64,000 nucleotides of DNA from Lunularia cruciata (GCA_948567375.1 OX419756.1:4531001-4595000); one strand, 5' to 3'. Shown: positions 33,135 through 44,504, numbered from the stretch's first letter. Numbers and translations are program-made. The notes: generated by a model not told the origin, from the letters alone.

Positions 33135-34105
33135 ATGGAGAAGCTTATGGTTTTCTTTGGCAATAATGGAGAAGATGTGGAGGCTTTTGTGAGAGACTTC
33201 AAGAGAACTTGCATAGGAAACAATGAGAGGAAGAATGAGTGAGCCTCATTATTACCAGATTTCTTTGGAGATGCAAGTCTTACATGGTATGAGTCAAAAT
33301 ACCAAAAGAGAGAGAAGAGAGATGGGCAAGAAGAGTCTTGGGAGAGTTTGACTTTAGCACTCATTGAAAATTTTCTTTCAAATGAGAGTTATGAGAGATT
33401 GATGAGTGAGGTTACCTTCCTTAAACAAAGAGATGGAGAGAGTGAGAGTCTATGTAGAAAGAGTGGAGAAATTAGAGTCTAGGTTTTTTATAGTGTTGAG
33501 GAAGGGTGGGGATGATAAGGAGACTACTATGATTGGTATAGGAGCCATGCTCACCAAGAATTTTATGAGAGGGTTGAGACCACAAATTAGAAGCAAGGTG
33601 AGATATGAGAAACTTCTTCCAAGGTTGAAGTTATCAAGATTGCAATTTGTATGGAGGAGAGTTTGGAAGGGGATAAGAGTGATTTGTTGGTGAAGAGGTT
33701 GTGCATCCTCCTAAAGGTTACAAGTATAGTGGAACTTCTAATGCTTTGGTGGCAAGGGTTGTACCACAAGTAGTAGTTATTTTGGTTCTTGCACCTCTAC
33801 CAAAATATCCTCTTCAACCTATCATAAAATAACTTGTAGATCTCAAGATCAATGTAGTGCAACTACAAAAAGAGAGAAGTGGATTAAAATGAGGGGGAGA
33901 GGGCTTAGGAGTTATAAAAACTATCCATATAGAGAAGGCCAACCAAACAAAAATTTCAATGATAGAAATTGTTTTGGTTGTGGGTGAAAAGGTCACATCT
34001 AAAGAAATTGTCCAAATTCCACTTACCATGAAGGAAGGGTTATGAGAGAGCCAATAGAAGGAAAGAGGGAGGTAGTGAACCCAAGTGGCTCCTACTCCAA
34101 ACAAC
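33135..34105 (+). pseudogene. Element F gag (right arm)
   Basis: Starts near MEKLMVFFGNNGEDVEAFVR and carries the capsid motif ESWESLTLALIENFL and MIGIGAMLTKNFMRGLRPQI. The CCHC knuckle around 33,975-34,020 reads C-F-G-C then H then C with two stops inside. This copy has no B1 insertion and so preserves the empty target site at about 33,720. Pol is absent: homology stops at 34,105, where repeat D begins. Confidence 0.8.
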
Positions 34106-34107
34106 CA

Positions 34108-34271
34108 TGGAAAGACCCCATCAAGCCATACAAGGGTGAGACAAAATAGGTAAAATGGGGCTAAGCCCCAATAGAGTTGATATGAGTAATCTGCACTATT
34201 GTACCTAAGATATCCAAGCCATGCAAGACATACAATCTACAAACAATAGAGGCATCCATAGAGGCATCACC
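34108..34271. repeat. Repeat D fragment (right arm outer copy)
   Basis: Mirror of 10,863-11,040. It contains GGGGCTAAGCCCCAATAGAG. It joins element F gag to the family A LTR. Confidence 0.55.
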
Positions 34272-34890
34272 GTAAATACCAATACTTAGAAATATTATCT
34301 AAAGATGAAAATAGGCTTGATAACATCTAAAAAGATGTTGTGTATGATTGGCTAGGTAGATCAGATTGAGATTTCACCAAAAGAGTACTTCTACTAATAG
34401 GGCATAAGTAGAAAATAGCCTAAAAACTTCAAAGTCAATTTTGGAGACCTAAACAAATGAATTAGGCCTCAAAAATAAGAAGAATCATTTTCCTTTGGGA
34501 TCAAATACTTGCCTTCTTCCCCCATCCCATGGTTCATCTCTTCAAGAGCTTTCTAATGGTACATCACTTATGTGTTTTGAACTTCTTACAAGAAGATTCT
34601 ATAAAGATTCTCTTTGATAAAACTTATTTGATCAACTAGATAGGACAAGGACCAACATGTCACCCATCCAAATAACTAATCTAAGGGTGGAGCTCATTGA
34701 TACATCACCAATCCATGTATTTGATCCAAGGATGGAGCTTCCTTTGGAGGATTCTCTTTGCTATATAATAAAGAGAATGTGCTCCTTTGGGACCTTGAAG
34801 TATTGAGTGTGAACCTTGTGTTTTCTCTCTTGTATCTCTCTTGGAGGATTCTCTTGTCTTTAGAGTATTACAATAGTATCATAGCAGGTG
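34272..34890 (+). repeat. 5' LTR of the right-arm family A element E1' with primer-binding site
   Basis: The LTR runs about 34,272-34,872 and ends GTATTACA. It is followed by ATAGTATCATAGCAGG, resembling the Met-tRNA primer site. Partner of 10,230-10,862; about 80-85% identical, clearly more diverged than the inner arm segments. Confidence 0.8.
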
Positions 34891-37145
34891 TTTTAATCCA
34901 AGAGAGTGGATCACCCCTCTTGGAAGAACATGGGCTATTAAAATTGAGTAATTTTGAGGAGAGAAAAGTAATGCAATTATTAGACTTGGGGGTGTCTTAG
35001 AGAGAGGATGGGATGGAGATGCCTTGAGGATAATTTCTTGACCTAAGCTCTATATACTTGAATCTATATACTAAGATTATGTATATCTAGTGTGAGAAAA
35101 TGAGAGTATCTCTCATTTGTCATTTTGGAGTAGAATTTATGGATAGAGTGATGAATTCACCAAACCCAGTGCTTCTACTTATGATGTATACAACAAAGAG
35201 TGGAATTTGATAATCTTTAATTTTCTATGATGTTATGGATCTAAATGTACCAAATTCTCACCCTTTCAATGAGTAAGTAGAAATCTATTATATGATTAGA
35301 CCAAAAGTGATGTTTAGGGATTTTGTAGTCCGTAATTCTGGTGAGGAATATTATCAACAAGTGATAGTCTTTGAGACACCAATAATTCATGCTCCCTCCC
35401 AAGTGATCATATTAACCCTCTATTGAAGTAGGAAGTAGCAATTGAACATTGGTCATGTGTAGGAATCATGGATCCGCAATTGTAGGTGTTGATGTAAGGA
35501 ATGAAAGAGATGTTGAATGAGTTTTGGGAGATAAAGATGACCATGGAGAAATTGAAAAATCAAGTATATATTGTCAAGAACGATCAAGTAATGCAAGAAG
35601 GAGAACCATCTCAACAACAAACACCAATGATTAAAGTACCTAGAGAGTTACTCATGCTGATGACATCGATCCCAATCAACAACAAAGCTACATCGTTACT
35701 ATAAATGAAAAAGATGTGCAACATCAAGCTGTATTGTAACACCCATTTGTGCATGCATGTGGTATTGTGATATTTAGCTTGGTATTACAAGTATTTAAGA
35801 GATATTATTTATATAGAGATAAAGGATAGTTCTATATTAGTCATGGTTAGCTAAAGTTAGTCATAGCTAAGATAGAGGGGACCTTACTTTAGAGGAAGTA
35901 GAAAAGATGAGCACCACTATTTTGGATTTTAGTGTGTTGACTTGGTATTATTCCTAGGTGTTTGGCTTTGAGGAAAGACTTGAGAACTCTTGGGCCCGCA
36001 AGTCTTTTTGTTTTGGATTCTTCTTTGGTCCAAAGATAGCCCATGTGAAGGAATCCTTGACTTAGTGGTTGGGTCAAGATAAGACCACATGCTTAGGGGA
36101 ATATGCCCATGTGAATGAATATTCTTTTCTACTTTTTGACTTTACTTGACTTTTAGTCTAGTAACTTGAGTTACTACGGTAATTAGTAACTTTGGTACGT
36201 AACTATTTCACAAGTATATAAACAAGGGGTGAGGAAGTACTCATCATCCTTTCATTTGCAACTATCCCTCTCTCATTGAGTTCTCTAGTGAGCAATGTCT
36301 TGAGTCTTGGAGTGTTAGCCTTGGAGGAGTATGATGGAGTTCGGGTTCCTTGCCTTCTTAGTCCATGGTGCGCTACCATAATAACCATCAAAGGTTCATC
36401 CTGAGTGAGAGACAGGCCGGCTCACAGTACAAGAGATAGTGTTTGATGTGAGTAATGGGAATTGGATTTCAAGAATGAATCTATACTTTTGATTGTTCAC
36501 AATTGAAATCATTGATTATTCTATAGCCTTGTTTGCGTGTGAGTACTTGACCAATAAAGCACTCACATGATATGATGCTTGGGAATGATCATTGTTGGTA
36601 GAAGAAAGAGAGGTTACTTGGATAGACATGCAAAAGGGCTGCTCAAGAATTTCCAATTTGTGGATTGTGTGCAAATGGCCCAAACCAAACTTTGGGGGTT
36701 TGAAGTAGAAGAATAACATTCAAGAGTATGTGGAGGTATTTCTGGATCTACATGTTACGATATGAGTCCAACCAAAGCTCTTGATGATTTCAAAAGGAGA
36801 TTAAAAGAGTGAATTCACCAAGAGGTAATGGTACAACATCCTCACACTATTTTTGAAGCCATTGCTTGTGCTCAAAGAATAGCAATGGTGCTTGAAGGAG
36901 GTGAAGCAATAACATTGATGCAAAACTATTGGGCTGAGACACACCATTTTGGTGGACCAGTTCTTATGGAATTAGGCAACATTTGGTTCCAAGACCAAGG
37001 AGCACGACCCCTCCAAGGAAAATGAGTACATGTCAAAGAAAGGAGAGGAGTCCCACGGGGAGAAGGGGCTCAAGCAGAACAATGATGCTATGAGAATTGT
37101 GGCCAAATTGGGCCATAACCATCAATTATTATGCTTGTCATCTTA
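34891..37145 (+). pseudogene. E1' gag, interrupted by a family C LTR
   Basis: A segment near 35,230-35,400 corresponds to gag N-terminus, and the Gln-rich helix is at 35,501-35,704. After the LTR insertion (35,735-36,426), capsid remnants continue at 36,427-37,130, with MVQHPHTIFEAIACAQRIAM at 36,828. Sequence then jumps to RT at 37,146; the protease region present in the left arm is deleted. Confidence 0.7.
35735..36426 (+). repeat. Solo LTR of family C, right arm only
   Basis: 692 bp, TGTAACACCC...CCGGCTCACA. The left arm at the matching place (about 9,275-9,290) is uninterrupted, so it inserted after the arms formed. Flanks GTAT and GTAC suggest a target duplication with one change. Confidence 0.8.
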
Positions 37146-38790
37146 GAGGCACTGCATTATAAGGCCTTATATCAACTATCACCTCATGAGTTAGAGGATT
37201 GTAAGGCTCAAATTGAGGATATGTTACAAAAGGGGTTATCCAACCCAATGTATCACCATATGGGACTCCTATATTATTTGTGAAGAAGAAGGACTGAATA
37301 ATACGCATGTGCATTGACTATGGGGGATTGAATCAAAAAATGGTGAAGAACAAATACCCATTACCTTCCATGGATGACTTTTCTTATCAACTCAATGAGG
37401 CAAGGCACTTCACCAACTTGATTTTTAGAGCAATTATAACCAAATCAACATTGTGGAGGAAGATATACACAAAATGGCCTTTCAAACAAGGTATGGTCAC
37501 TTTGAGTACTTGGTGATTCCATTTGGCCTCACCAACCCTCTAGCTGCTTTCATGAGTTTGATGAATGATATATTTCATCTATACTTGGACAAATCTGTTA
37601 TCATTTTAGTCAATGACATCTTAGTCTACAATAGGACAATAGCACAAGCAACATTTGTGAGAGGTCTTCTAAATTCTATGACAGAATTAATTGTATACCA
37701 AAATCTCAAAGTGTCAATTTGGTAAATCTGAAGTAGACTATTAAGGGCATAGAGTAAGTGCATAAGGTATCCAAGTGCTAATAGATAAAATAGATGTCAT
37801 TCAAAAATAGAGTGCTCCAGAAGATCAAACTCAACTCAAGAGTTTCTTAGGATTGATGAGGTTTTATTGTTGAGTTGTCAAGGACTTCTCCAAGATTGCA
37901 CTACCTCTAATAACACTATTGGGCAAGGGGAAAAAGTGGATGTGAGGAACCACACAAGAATTGGCCTTTTAAGAATTGAAAGATGCATTATTACATGTAC
38001 TAATCTTGAAAAGGTATCCCAAAATGTCCAATCAAGATGGCTCTAGATGGATCAAGCATAGCAATAGGAGCAAATCTTAGAACAAGAGTGGCAAGATGGA
38101 TGGCACCCAATTGCATACTTCTCTCATAAGTTGTTACTGGCAAAATGCAACTCTCACACCACCAAATGAGAAGAGCTGGCCATTGTCCTTGCAACCAAGC
38201 ATTAGAAGCACTATCTTGGCAAGAAGGTATTTGTGGTAGAGATAGACCATAAAGATGTGATTGACTTGCAACTAGCTCAATTGTACTTAGATGCAATTTT
38301 CTCTCACCATGGCATGTCTCGAGTGATCATCACAAATAGAGGCACTCAATTCACTAGTTTGTTTTGGAGAACACTCTTTGGTTTCATCAAAACCAAATTA
38401 GCCATGTCCATAGCTTACCATTCACAAATCAGTGGACAAACAAAGAGGGAAAATTGCACTATTGAAGACATGTTTTGGAGCTTTACCTTAGATGATCAAG
38501 AGAGGTGGGACACCTTACTCCCATTGGTGGAAATTGCTTACAACAATTTAGTGAATGCCTCCACACAGATCACACCATTCTTCCTTATATATAAAGAGCA
38601 TCCTTTCATACCTTTGAGTTTGATGAAGGTCCATCTGGTGGCTACTAAGGTTGATGTTGTCAATACTTTTGCTTCTAGAATCCAACAGGGTGTGGTGAAT
38701 GCCAAGCATAGGTTATAGATTACCCAAAATTGATAGAAGTAGTATGTAGATGCACATTGCCAACACATGGGGTTTAATATTGAAGATCAA
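37146..38790 (+). pseudogene. E1' pol: RT, RNase H, partial integrase
   Basis: RT pieces: LYQLSPHELEDCKAQIEDML, RMCIDYGGLNQ, YLVIPFGLTNP, and a catalytic box ILVNDILVY in which the first Asp is Asn. RNase H remnants are at 38,030-38,260. It fuses abruptly (about 38,262) to the integrase core (161-codon frame 38,233-38,718: GMSRVIITNRGTQFTSLFWR, then QTKRENCTIEDMF with the catalytic Glu). The integrase zinc-binding part is missing. Inactive. Confidence 0.8.
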
Positions 38791-39244
38791 GTCTGGTTGT
38801 CAACCACCAATCTCATGTTAGTTGGCCCTCGTAAGCCGATCATGTAAGCTTGTCGGACTCCATCAACCACTTTAGTGGTTGATGATGAATGATGAGAGTA
38901 AAAGGGCTACCAAATAGGTAACATCAGAAATGTGCTACTACCCATAATGTTGCCAAGCACTCTCTTTCATATGAACTATACTTTACCTCCATTAAATTGT
39001 TGGAGCGACTAGCATAGGCCACCATAAACTCCTTCCCCTCATCATCATGTTGGGTGAGCATTGCTCCAAGCCCCAACATACTCCAATCAGTGTGAACGTG
39101 AAATGGTCATCCTCTGATCAATCTCCTCAAAATAGGAGTAGATGTCAATCTCTCCTTGACCTCTACAAAAGCTCTCTCCTATTCATCTCCCCAACACCAC
39201 TCTTGTGTAAGCTTGGTCAGCTTTGTCAAGGCCATGGCAATGGC
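38791..39244. other. Retroelement 3' debris
   Basis: Sequence after the E1' integrase shows an integrase C-terminal remnant to about 38,820. A perfect 11-bp stem with a 2-nt loop lies at 38,861-38,884 (CATCAACCACT and complement). Further remnants before IR2 are not assignable. Confidence 0.4.
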
Positions 39245-40180
39245 ACTAAATCCTCTAATATCCAAATAACATTCATAATCCATTACAAAATTCTCCACTC
39301 TACCCGAGAGATTCTTACCTTTAAATACCTTGGGTTTTAGAAATTGGATTTGGTCTTCTCCATCTTGAACTGGTGCTCTCTCTATGTGCTCTTGTTGTTG
39401 ATGGTCTTGTTCATCCAACAATCAAGTAAGATGCTCAATTTGTTGTTGCATAACAATGATAACCTTGGGCATTGCCACCATGACTACTACTCTATCACAC
39501 TATTCCCAATTTATCTAATTTATTAAAGCATAGATGCAACACATCCATTGTTCTTCATAAGTTACAACCAAAAGTACCAAGGGTTCCTCGAACAAAATGA
39601 TTGTATTAGAAAATTCTGCCCAAACTGTGAGGTGATGAAATGTGTGATATGATGCTTGAGTAACACCTAAACAAAAAAATCCCAATGATTTGGTGGAAAT
39701 GGATTTGGTGGTCCTAAATTCTATCCATCCCATTCTTGCTTTGATAACAATGTAAAAGACCAAGACCGAGGAGAGAAAAAGGAGAATGGAAAATCTTATT
39801 GGGACACTTGAGAGTGTGAGAAACTACAAATGTTTACCATGAGCTTTGGCTTTGGTTTATAGGGAGCACACAAGGCTCTTGAGAAGATTATAAAAAAGAT
39901 TCCTTCTAGAAGCCACCTACTTAGCATGCAAGCTAAGCTAGTTAGAAGTTTCTAGAAACTTCCTTCTAAAAGCTACCTACTTGGAGTGGAAGCTAAGCTA
40001 GTTGGGAAGCTTCATAAGAAGCTTCCTCCTAGAAGTTATCACTTGGCATGCACGTTATCTAATACTTGGGAGAGTAACAATTAGATTCCTAGATACTTCT
40101 AGAATATTCTAAGCTAATTTGGCACATTTGCTACTTTGTTAGCCTTGACTAACTTTGTCACTAAACTGCATATTGTTACA
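39179..40180 (-). mobile_element. Family B 5' end: LTR and gag remnant
   Basis: LTR 39,751-40,180 (TGTTACAATAT on the minus strand through to TGTAAAAGACC at its inner edge on the plus strand). The primer site is degraded. Minus-strand gag (39,179-39,421) has LDEQDHQQQEHIERAP and KVFKGKNLSGRVENFV, matching B1 gag. Truncated near 39,245. Confidence 0.8.
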
Positions 40181-40870
40181 AGTAAGGTACCATTGGAAAG
40201 CTCTTGATGAGACAAAAAATGTAGAGTAGGTGGGCCGTTACTTTATTTTCAGAGTCTAATTCATCCATTTAGACCTCAAAAATTGGCTCTAAAGTTTTCA
40301 AGGTGTTTTCTACTCCTGCTTTATTAGTGGAAAGTCTCTTTTGGTGATACCTCTATTTGATCTGCTTAGTCCAACATATGTAACATCTTTCCATATGTTA
40401 ACAAGCCAATTTTCATTGCTAGATAATATGTATAGCTACTAGTATTACATGCATGGGCCATAGTGGTCCTTGGTTTAGTGGATAGGTTCTTAAATGAAGT
40501 GCACCTTTCTTTTATTAGGACCTATCATGATAGTGGACTTAGGTACTTATGCCTTTCAATCATATCTTTGATTTGCTCCTGACGTATGCCAGGCCTTGCA
40601 TGCACATCATTCCCCAAGTTTATTGACTTGTGATATCAAGCCATGAAAGAGTGCATCATCAATTGCTAACTTTATGGAAGCAATGTGGAGGAGAGCAGTG
40701 CTGCAAAAGCTTGCACAAAATTCACATCAATTCATAGAAGCAAGGTTAATGAAGAGTAGTGCTTGGGAACTTCTAGGAATTAGGGAGTGGACTAGTTATG
40801 GGACTGATGTAGCAGAATCAATCTTGCAAATAAGTAGGGAAAACTTTGTAGATGTAAGATTCTGCAAATA
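39245..40870. repeat. Left arm of inverted repeat IR2
   Basis: Contains, in plus-strand order: family B gag on the minus strand, family B LTR (39,751-40,180), half of a family A LTR (40,181-40,450), a spacer of about 200 bp, and the start of an ISCA2-like exon. The reverse complement of the same order is at 42,800-44,393, and a direct copy at 49,550-51,116. Confidence 0.85.
40181..40450. repeat. Family A LTR half in IR2 left arm
   Basis: Matches the 3' half of the LTR at 10,550-10,862 (GGTACCATTGGAAAGCTCTTG near its start). The family B LTR abuts it at exactly the position where the B5/B6 element entered the family A LTR at 46,359/50,418, so these are copies of one nested insertion. Confidence 0.75.
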
Positions 40871-41553
40871 AGCAAGGCAAACTTTGTAGATGTAAGATGC
40901 GAGTTTCAAGCTAATTGTTCTAGTATTCTGCCAAGATTCTCAACAACTAGATGGCATGAGTGCCCAAATCAGGAATTCAATAGAAGGCCAAGGTGGTCCC
41001 AACTATCCATGTCCACAACAACTATTGAGGTTTTTTAGTCTTCAAATGAAGGGATCATCGTCAATGAAAGTTGTATCAAGGTAGTTCACTCTTACTTCTG
41101 GAATGTACGTCCATATGCTTAACAGTTTGTGATCAAGGACCAGAGGATGGTTAGAGTTAGCATATTCATCTTATAGCCTTGATATCAGTCAAGGCTCAAA
41201 GATGAAATGTGCTCTTTGAGTTGGTAATTTAAAGCGTAAAATCCTAAACCCAGGACAGTTAAATATGGTTTCTTACTAAACCTTCTTCTTGCTGAATTTA
41301 CTTTGCACTATTTTTGAAATCTTGTACTGTCTTGTCATGGCTTGGTTATGTTTGTAGAGAGATATTCAGTAAGATGAAGGACCAGAAGGACCAGAAGGAC
41401 ATCAAAAAATGCTCCAATTAAGTGTTGATGGTGGGAGTTGTTCAGGTTTCCTATACAATTTCAGTCTTGCTGACAACCTTAAGGAAGACGGGTACTGACA
41501 ATAAGGAGATGAGATTTTTCAGACTTCACTCATCTGGATGTTCTCTACTGTAA
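40674..41553 (+). pseudogene. ISCA2-like pseudogene fragment in the three-gene mosaic
   Basis: Exon 1 from 40,674 (MEAMWRRAVLQKLAQNSHQF) is broken by a duplication of about 37 bp near 40,825-40,895. It continues to the donor at 41,080 (ATCAAG|GTAG). Exon 2 (about 41,358-41,490) retains GGSCSGF-like sequence and DNLKE. Homology to the other copies ends at about 41,553, exactly where the CSP41b sequence begins. Confidence 0.78.
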
Positions 41554-42128
41554 GGATATTCAACATTGTCTACAATATCAATGGAAGAGAAGGAAAAAAA
41601 GCAAGAGCAATCTTAGATGCTTTACCAGACCTCAACCAATATATCTTCTACTCCTCAGCTGGTGTGTACTTGAAATCTGATCTACTTCCACAAACAGAGA
41701 TTTACTCAGGAGACCCCAAGAGCAAGCACAAGGGTAAATTAGACACAAAAGCACTTCTAGAAAGCATGGGTGTGAAATGAACTTCCATTAGACCAATGTA
41801 CATTTATGGATCCCACAATTATAACCTTATAGAAGAGTGACTCTTCCATCATCTAAAAGCAGACAGACTCATCCCTATTCCCAGTTCAGGACTTCAAATT
41901 ACCTAGCTTGGTCACGTTAAGGATATTGCTATTGCATACATGGAGGTTCTAGGAAGTCAAGGGGTCATCGGTTAAGTTAACAACATCAGCGGATCCAGAT
42001 ATGTTACTTATGATAGTATTGCCAGGACTTATGCCAAGGCTGGTGGAGTCCCCAAACCCAATCTCTTCCAGTAGAAGCCCAAGGAATTAGACTTCAGCAA
42101 GAAGAAGAGTTTTCCCCTCCATGATCAG
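41554..42128 (+). pseudogene. CSP41b-like (chloroplast stem-loop binding protein) fragment
   Basis: The plus strand encodes INGREGKK, YIFYSSAGVYLKSDLLPQTE, DPKSKHKGKLDTKALLESMG, then, with stops, TSIRPMYIYGSHNYN, LIPIPSSGLQIT, LGHVKDIAIAYMEVLG, NNISGSRYVTYDSIAR and KELDFSKKKSFPLHDQ. This is the order in plant CSP41b, an atypical short-chain dehydrogenase fold that binds plastid RNA. About 190 codons, with no intron visible in the segment; N- and C-termini missing. Stops replace Trp, Gln or similar codons. It is a captured fragment, not a gene. Confidence 0.82.
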
Positions 42129-42415
42129 CTTTCTTTGGTTTCCTCCAGCAGATCATCCTCAAAGGCATTTTGCTGAAGCCCAATATACTTCTTCTTGGTT
42201 TTGATGTACTGACACTAGCACCTGAGGAGGTGGCCAAGAACACCATGTACACTATGCTGCATTCAATCCACGTTGCTGTTCCTGGCATTCACTTCCTTTC
42301 CCTATTTTCCCATCAATCCCCTCCGATCAAAACCAATGGGTGGTGCAAGTCCTCTTTTTCTTTGATTCCTATGGCTCTCCTCACACCAGGTGCTGCCCTT
42401 GATTTCCTTTGATTT
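42129..42415 (+). pseudogene. Class I fructose-bisphosphate aldolase fragment
   Basis: A pyrimidine-rich stretch ending CAGCAG (42,129-42,151) looks like an intron 3' end. The next codons read KGILLKPN, then APEEVAKNTMYTMLHSIHV and AVPGIHFLS, matching in order the aldolase region LLKPNM...PEVIAxxTV...AVPGIVFLS that includes the Schiff-base neighbourhood. After about 42,297 similarity fades. The presence of intron sequence argues for capture of genomic DNA rather than mRNA. A shorter match than CSP41b, so moderate confidence. Confidence 0.6.
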
Positions 42416-42799
42416 CTCTCTAATGTAACCTTAATAGAAAATTACTCTCCTCTCTCTTACTCTCTCTAATACCAATTGTCAAGAATCAGACAATAGTGGC
42501 ACCAACATGCACACATCATGTATATCACTAGCAAATTCATACATTACTCATTACACAAAAGTACATGTTTCATCTCTATGTGAGGCTACATCAACAAGAA
42601 TGCTTCAGAAAATCTTTTATTGACTCCCTAGACTCACCGCCATATGTGTCATACAAGGAAGAGCTCCAACACTCTTCAAGTCAACTCCAACCATGAACTA
42701 ACAAAAGAGCAACTAACCAAGGCATAAGACTCTAGACTTGTATCTATATTCTAGGAAGAATGCCTTTGGGTTTGTATAGAGCTTCCCAGCCAACTACCA
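42416..42799. other. Unassigned spacer in IR2 loop
   Basis: AT-rich, with no recognised gene or repeat. It lies between the aldolase fragment and the inverted ISCA2 fragment. Confidence 0.4.
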
Positions 42800-42819
42800 C
42801 TTTGGTATGGTACCACTAG

Positions 42820-42950
42820 TCCCCTCCCTAATTCCTAGAAGTTCCCAAGCACTACTCTACTTTAACCCTGCTTCTATGAATTGATGTGAATTTTGTGCAA
42901 GCTTTTGCAACATTGCTCTCCTCCCCATTGCCTCCATAAAGTAAGCAATT
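42820..42950 (-). pseudogene. ISCA2-like exon 1 fragment (inverted)
   Basis: The minus strand matches the first 40 or so codons of the ISCA2-like exon 1, including the start (CCTCCATAAAGTAAGCAATT at its 5' edge on the plus strand). It ends where the IR2 arm ends. Confidence 0.7.
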
Positions 42951-43432
42951 GATGATCCACTCTTTCATGGCTTCATATCACAAGTCAATAAACTTGGGGA
43001 GTGATGTGCATGCAAGGCCTAGCATAAGTCATGAGCAAAGCAAAGATATGACTGAAAGGAATAAGTACCTAAGTCAACTATCATGATAGGTCCCAATAAA
43101 AGAAAGGTGCCCTTCATTTCATAACCTATCCACTAAACCAAGGACCACTATGGGCCATACATATAATACTAGTAACTATACATATTATCTAGCTGTGAAA
43201 ATTGGCTTGGTAACATATGGAGAGATGTTACATATGATGGACTAAGTAGATCAAATAGAGGTGTCACCAAAAGAGAACTTCCACTAATAAGGCAAGAGTA
43301 GAAAACACCTTGAAAACTTTAGAACCAAATTTTGAGGTCTAAATGGATGAATTAGATTTGAAAATAGAAAAAAGTTCTCCACTCTCCTCTACATTGTTTG
43401 TCTCATCAAGAGCTTTCCAATGGTACTTCACT

Positions 43433-44393
43433 TGTAGCAATATGGAATTTAGTGACAAAGTTAGTTAAGGCTAACAAAGTAGCAAATGGGCTAAATTAGC
43501 CTAGAATATTCTAGAAGTATCTAGGGAGCTACTTGGTACCCTCCCAAGTATTAGATAACGTGCATGCCAAGTGATAACTTCTAGAAGGAAGTTTCTTATG
43601 AAGCTTCTTGGCTAGCTTAGCTTGCACCCCAAGTATATAGCTTCTAGAAGCTTCTAGAAACTTCTAACTAGCTTAGCCTTCATTCCAAGTAGGTAGCTTC
43701 TAAAAGGAAACCTCTTGAGAAGCTTTTGAGTTAACTTGGCTTGCACTCCAAGAAAGTGGTTCAAGGAAGCTTCTTGAGAAGCTTCTCAAGAGCCTTGTAT
43801 ACTCCCTATAAATACCAAAGCCAAAGCTCATGGTAGACATTTGGAATTTCTCAGACTCAAGTGTCCCAATGTGATCTTCCATTCTCCTATTTCTCTCCTT
43901 GGTCTTGATTGTTTACATTGGTATCAAAGCATGAATGGGATGGATGGAATTTATAGACCACCAAATCCATTTTTGCCAAACCATTAGAAATTTTTGTCGG
44001 GGTGTTACCCAAGCATCATATCACACAATTCATCAACTCACGCTTTGGGCAGAACTTAATGCAATCACCTTGTTGGAGGAACCCTTGGTACTTTCAGTTG
44101 TAACTTATGGAGAAAAATAGATGTGTTGCATCTATGTGTTAATAAATTAGATAAATTGAGAGTAGTGTGATAGAGTAGTAATCATGGTGTCAATGCATGA
44201 GGTTATCATTGCTATGCAATAACAAATTGAGCACCTTACTCAATTGTTGGATGAGCAAGCCATCAATGGCAAGAGCATGTAGAGAGAGCACTAGTTCGAG
44301 AAGGAAAAGACCAAATCTGATTTCTAAAACCCAAGTATTTGAAGGCAAGAATCTCTCATGTTAAGTGGAGAATTTTGTATTTGACTATGGATG
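43433..44393 (+). mobile_element. Family B 5' end: LTR, primer site and gag remnant
   Basis: LTR 43,433-43,917 (TGTAGCAATATGG...TTGTTTACA). Next to it, TTGGTATCAAAGCATG is the best-preserved family B Met-tRNA primer site in the window. The gag leader (43,935-44,120) and gag start (44,180-44,393) follow, with stops. Homology stops at 44,393. Confidence 0.82.
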
Positions 44394-44504
44394 TTATTGC
44401 CTGCCAACTAACTGCCTTTGCCTTTGATTTGCTTAAGAACCTCCTTGGTCTACTCCCTATACCCAATCATCTTCAAGAGGTAGGTATTGCAAATTTTAGT
44501 GAAC
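44394..44504. other. Short unassigned junction
   Basis: Joins truncated gag to the coiled-coil fragment. Nothing recognised. Confidence 0.3.

Larger units (their letters stand above)
23534..37596. repeat. Right arm of the giant palindrome IR1
   Basis: This is the reverse-complement partner of 1-23,470. It includes terpene synthase copy 1 (23,755-27,885), absent from the left arm, and a family C LTR insertion (35,735-36,426). It lacks the left-arm segment 480-8,550 equivalent: sequence jumps near 37,146 from gag to RT. Homology probably continues past 37,596 but the left partner is outside the window. Confidence 0.88.
42800..44393. repeat. Right arm of IR2
   Basis: Reverse complement of 39,245-40,870: inverted ISCA2 exon 1 piece (about 42,820-42,950), spacer, family A LTR half (43,160-43,432), family B LTR (43,433-43,917) and gag. 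The loop between arms is about 1.9 kb. Confidence 0.85.

Noticed and set aside
41554..42128. CSP41b segment as a functional gene
   Set aside because: Multiple stops, both ends missing, and it is fused to unrelated gene pieces.
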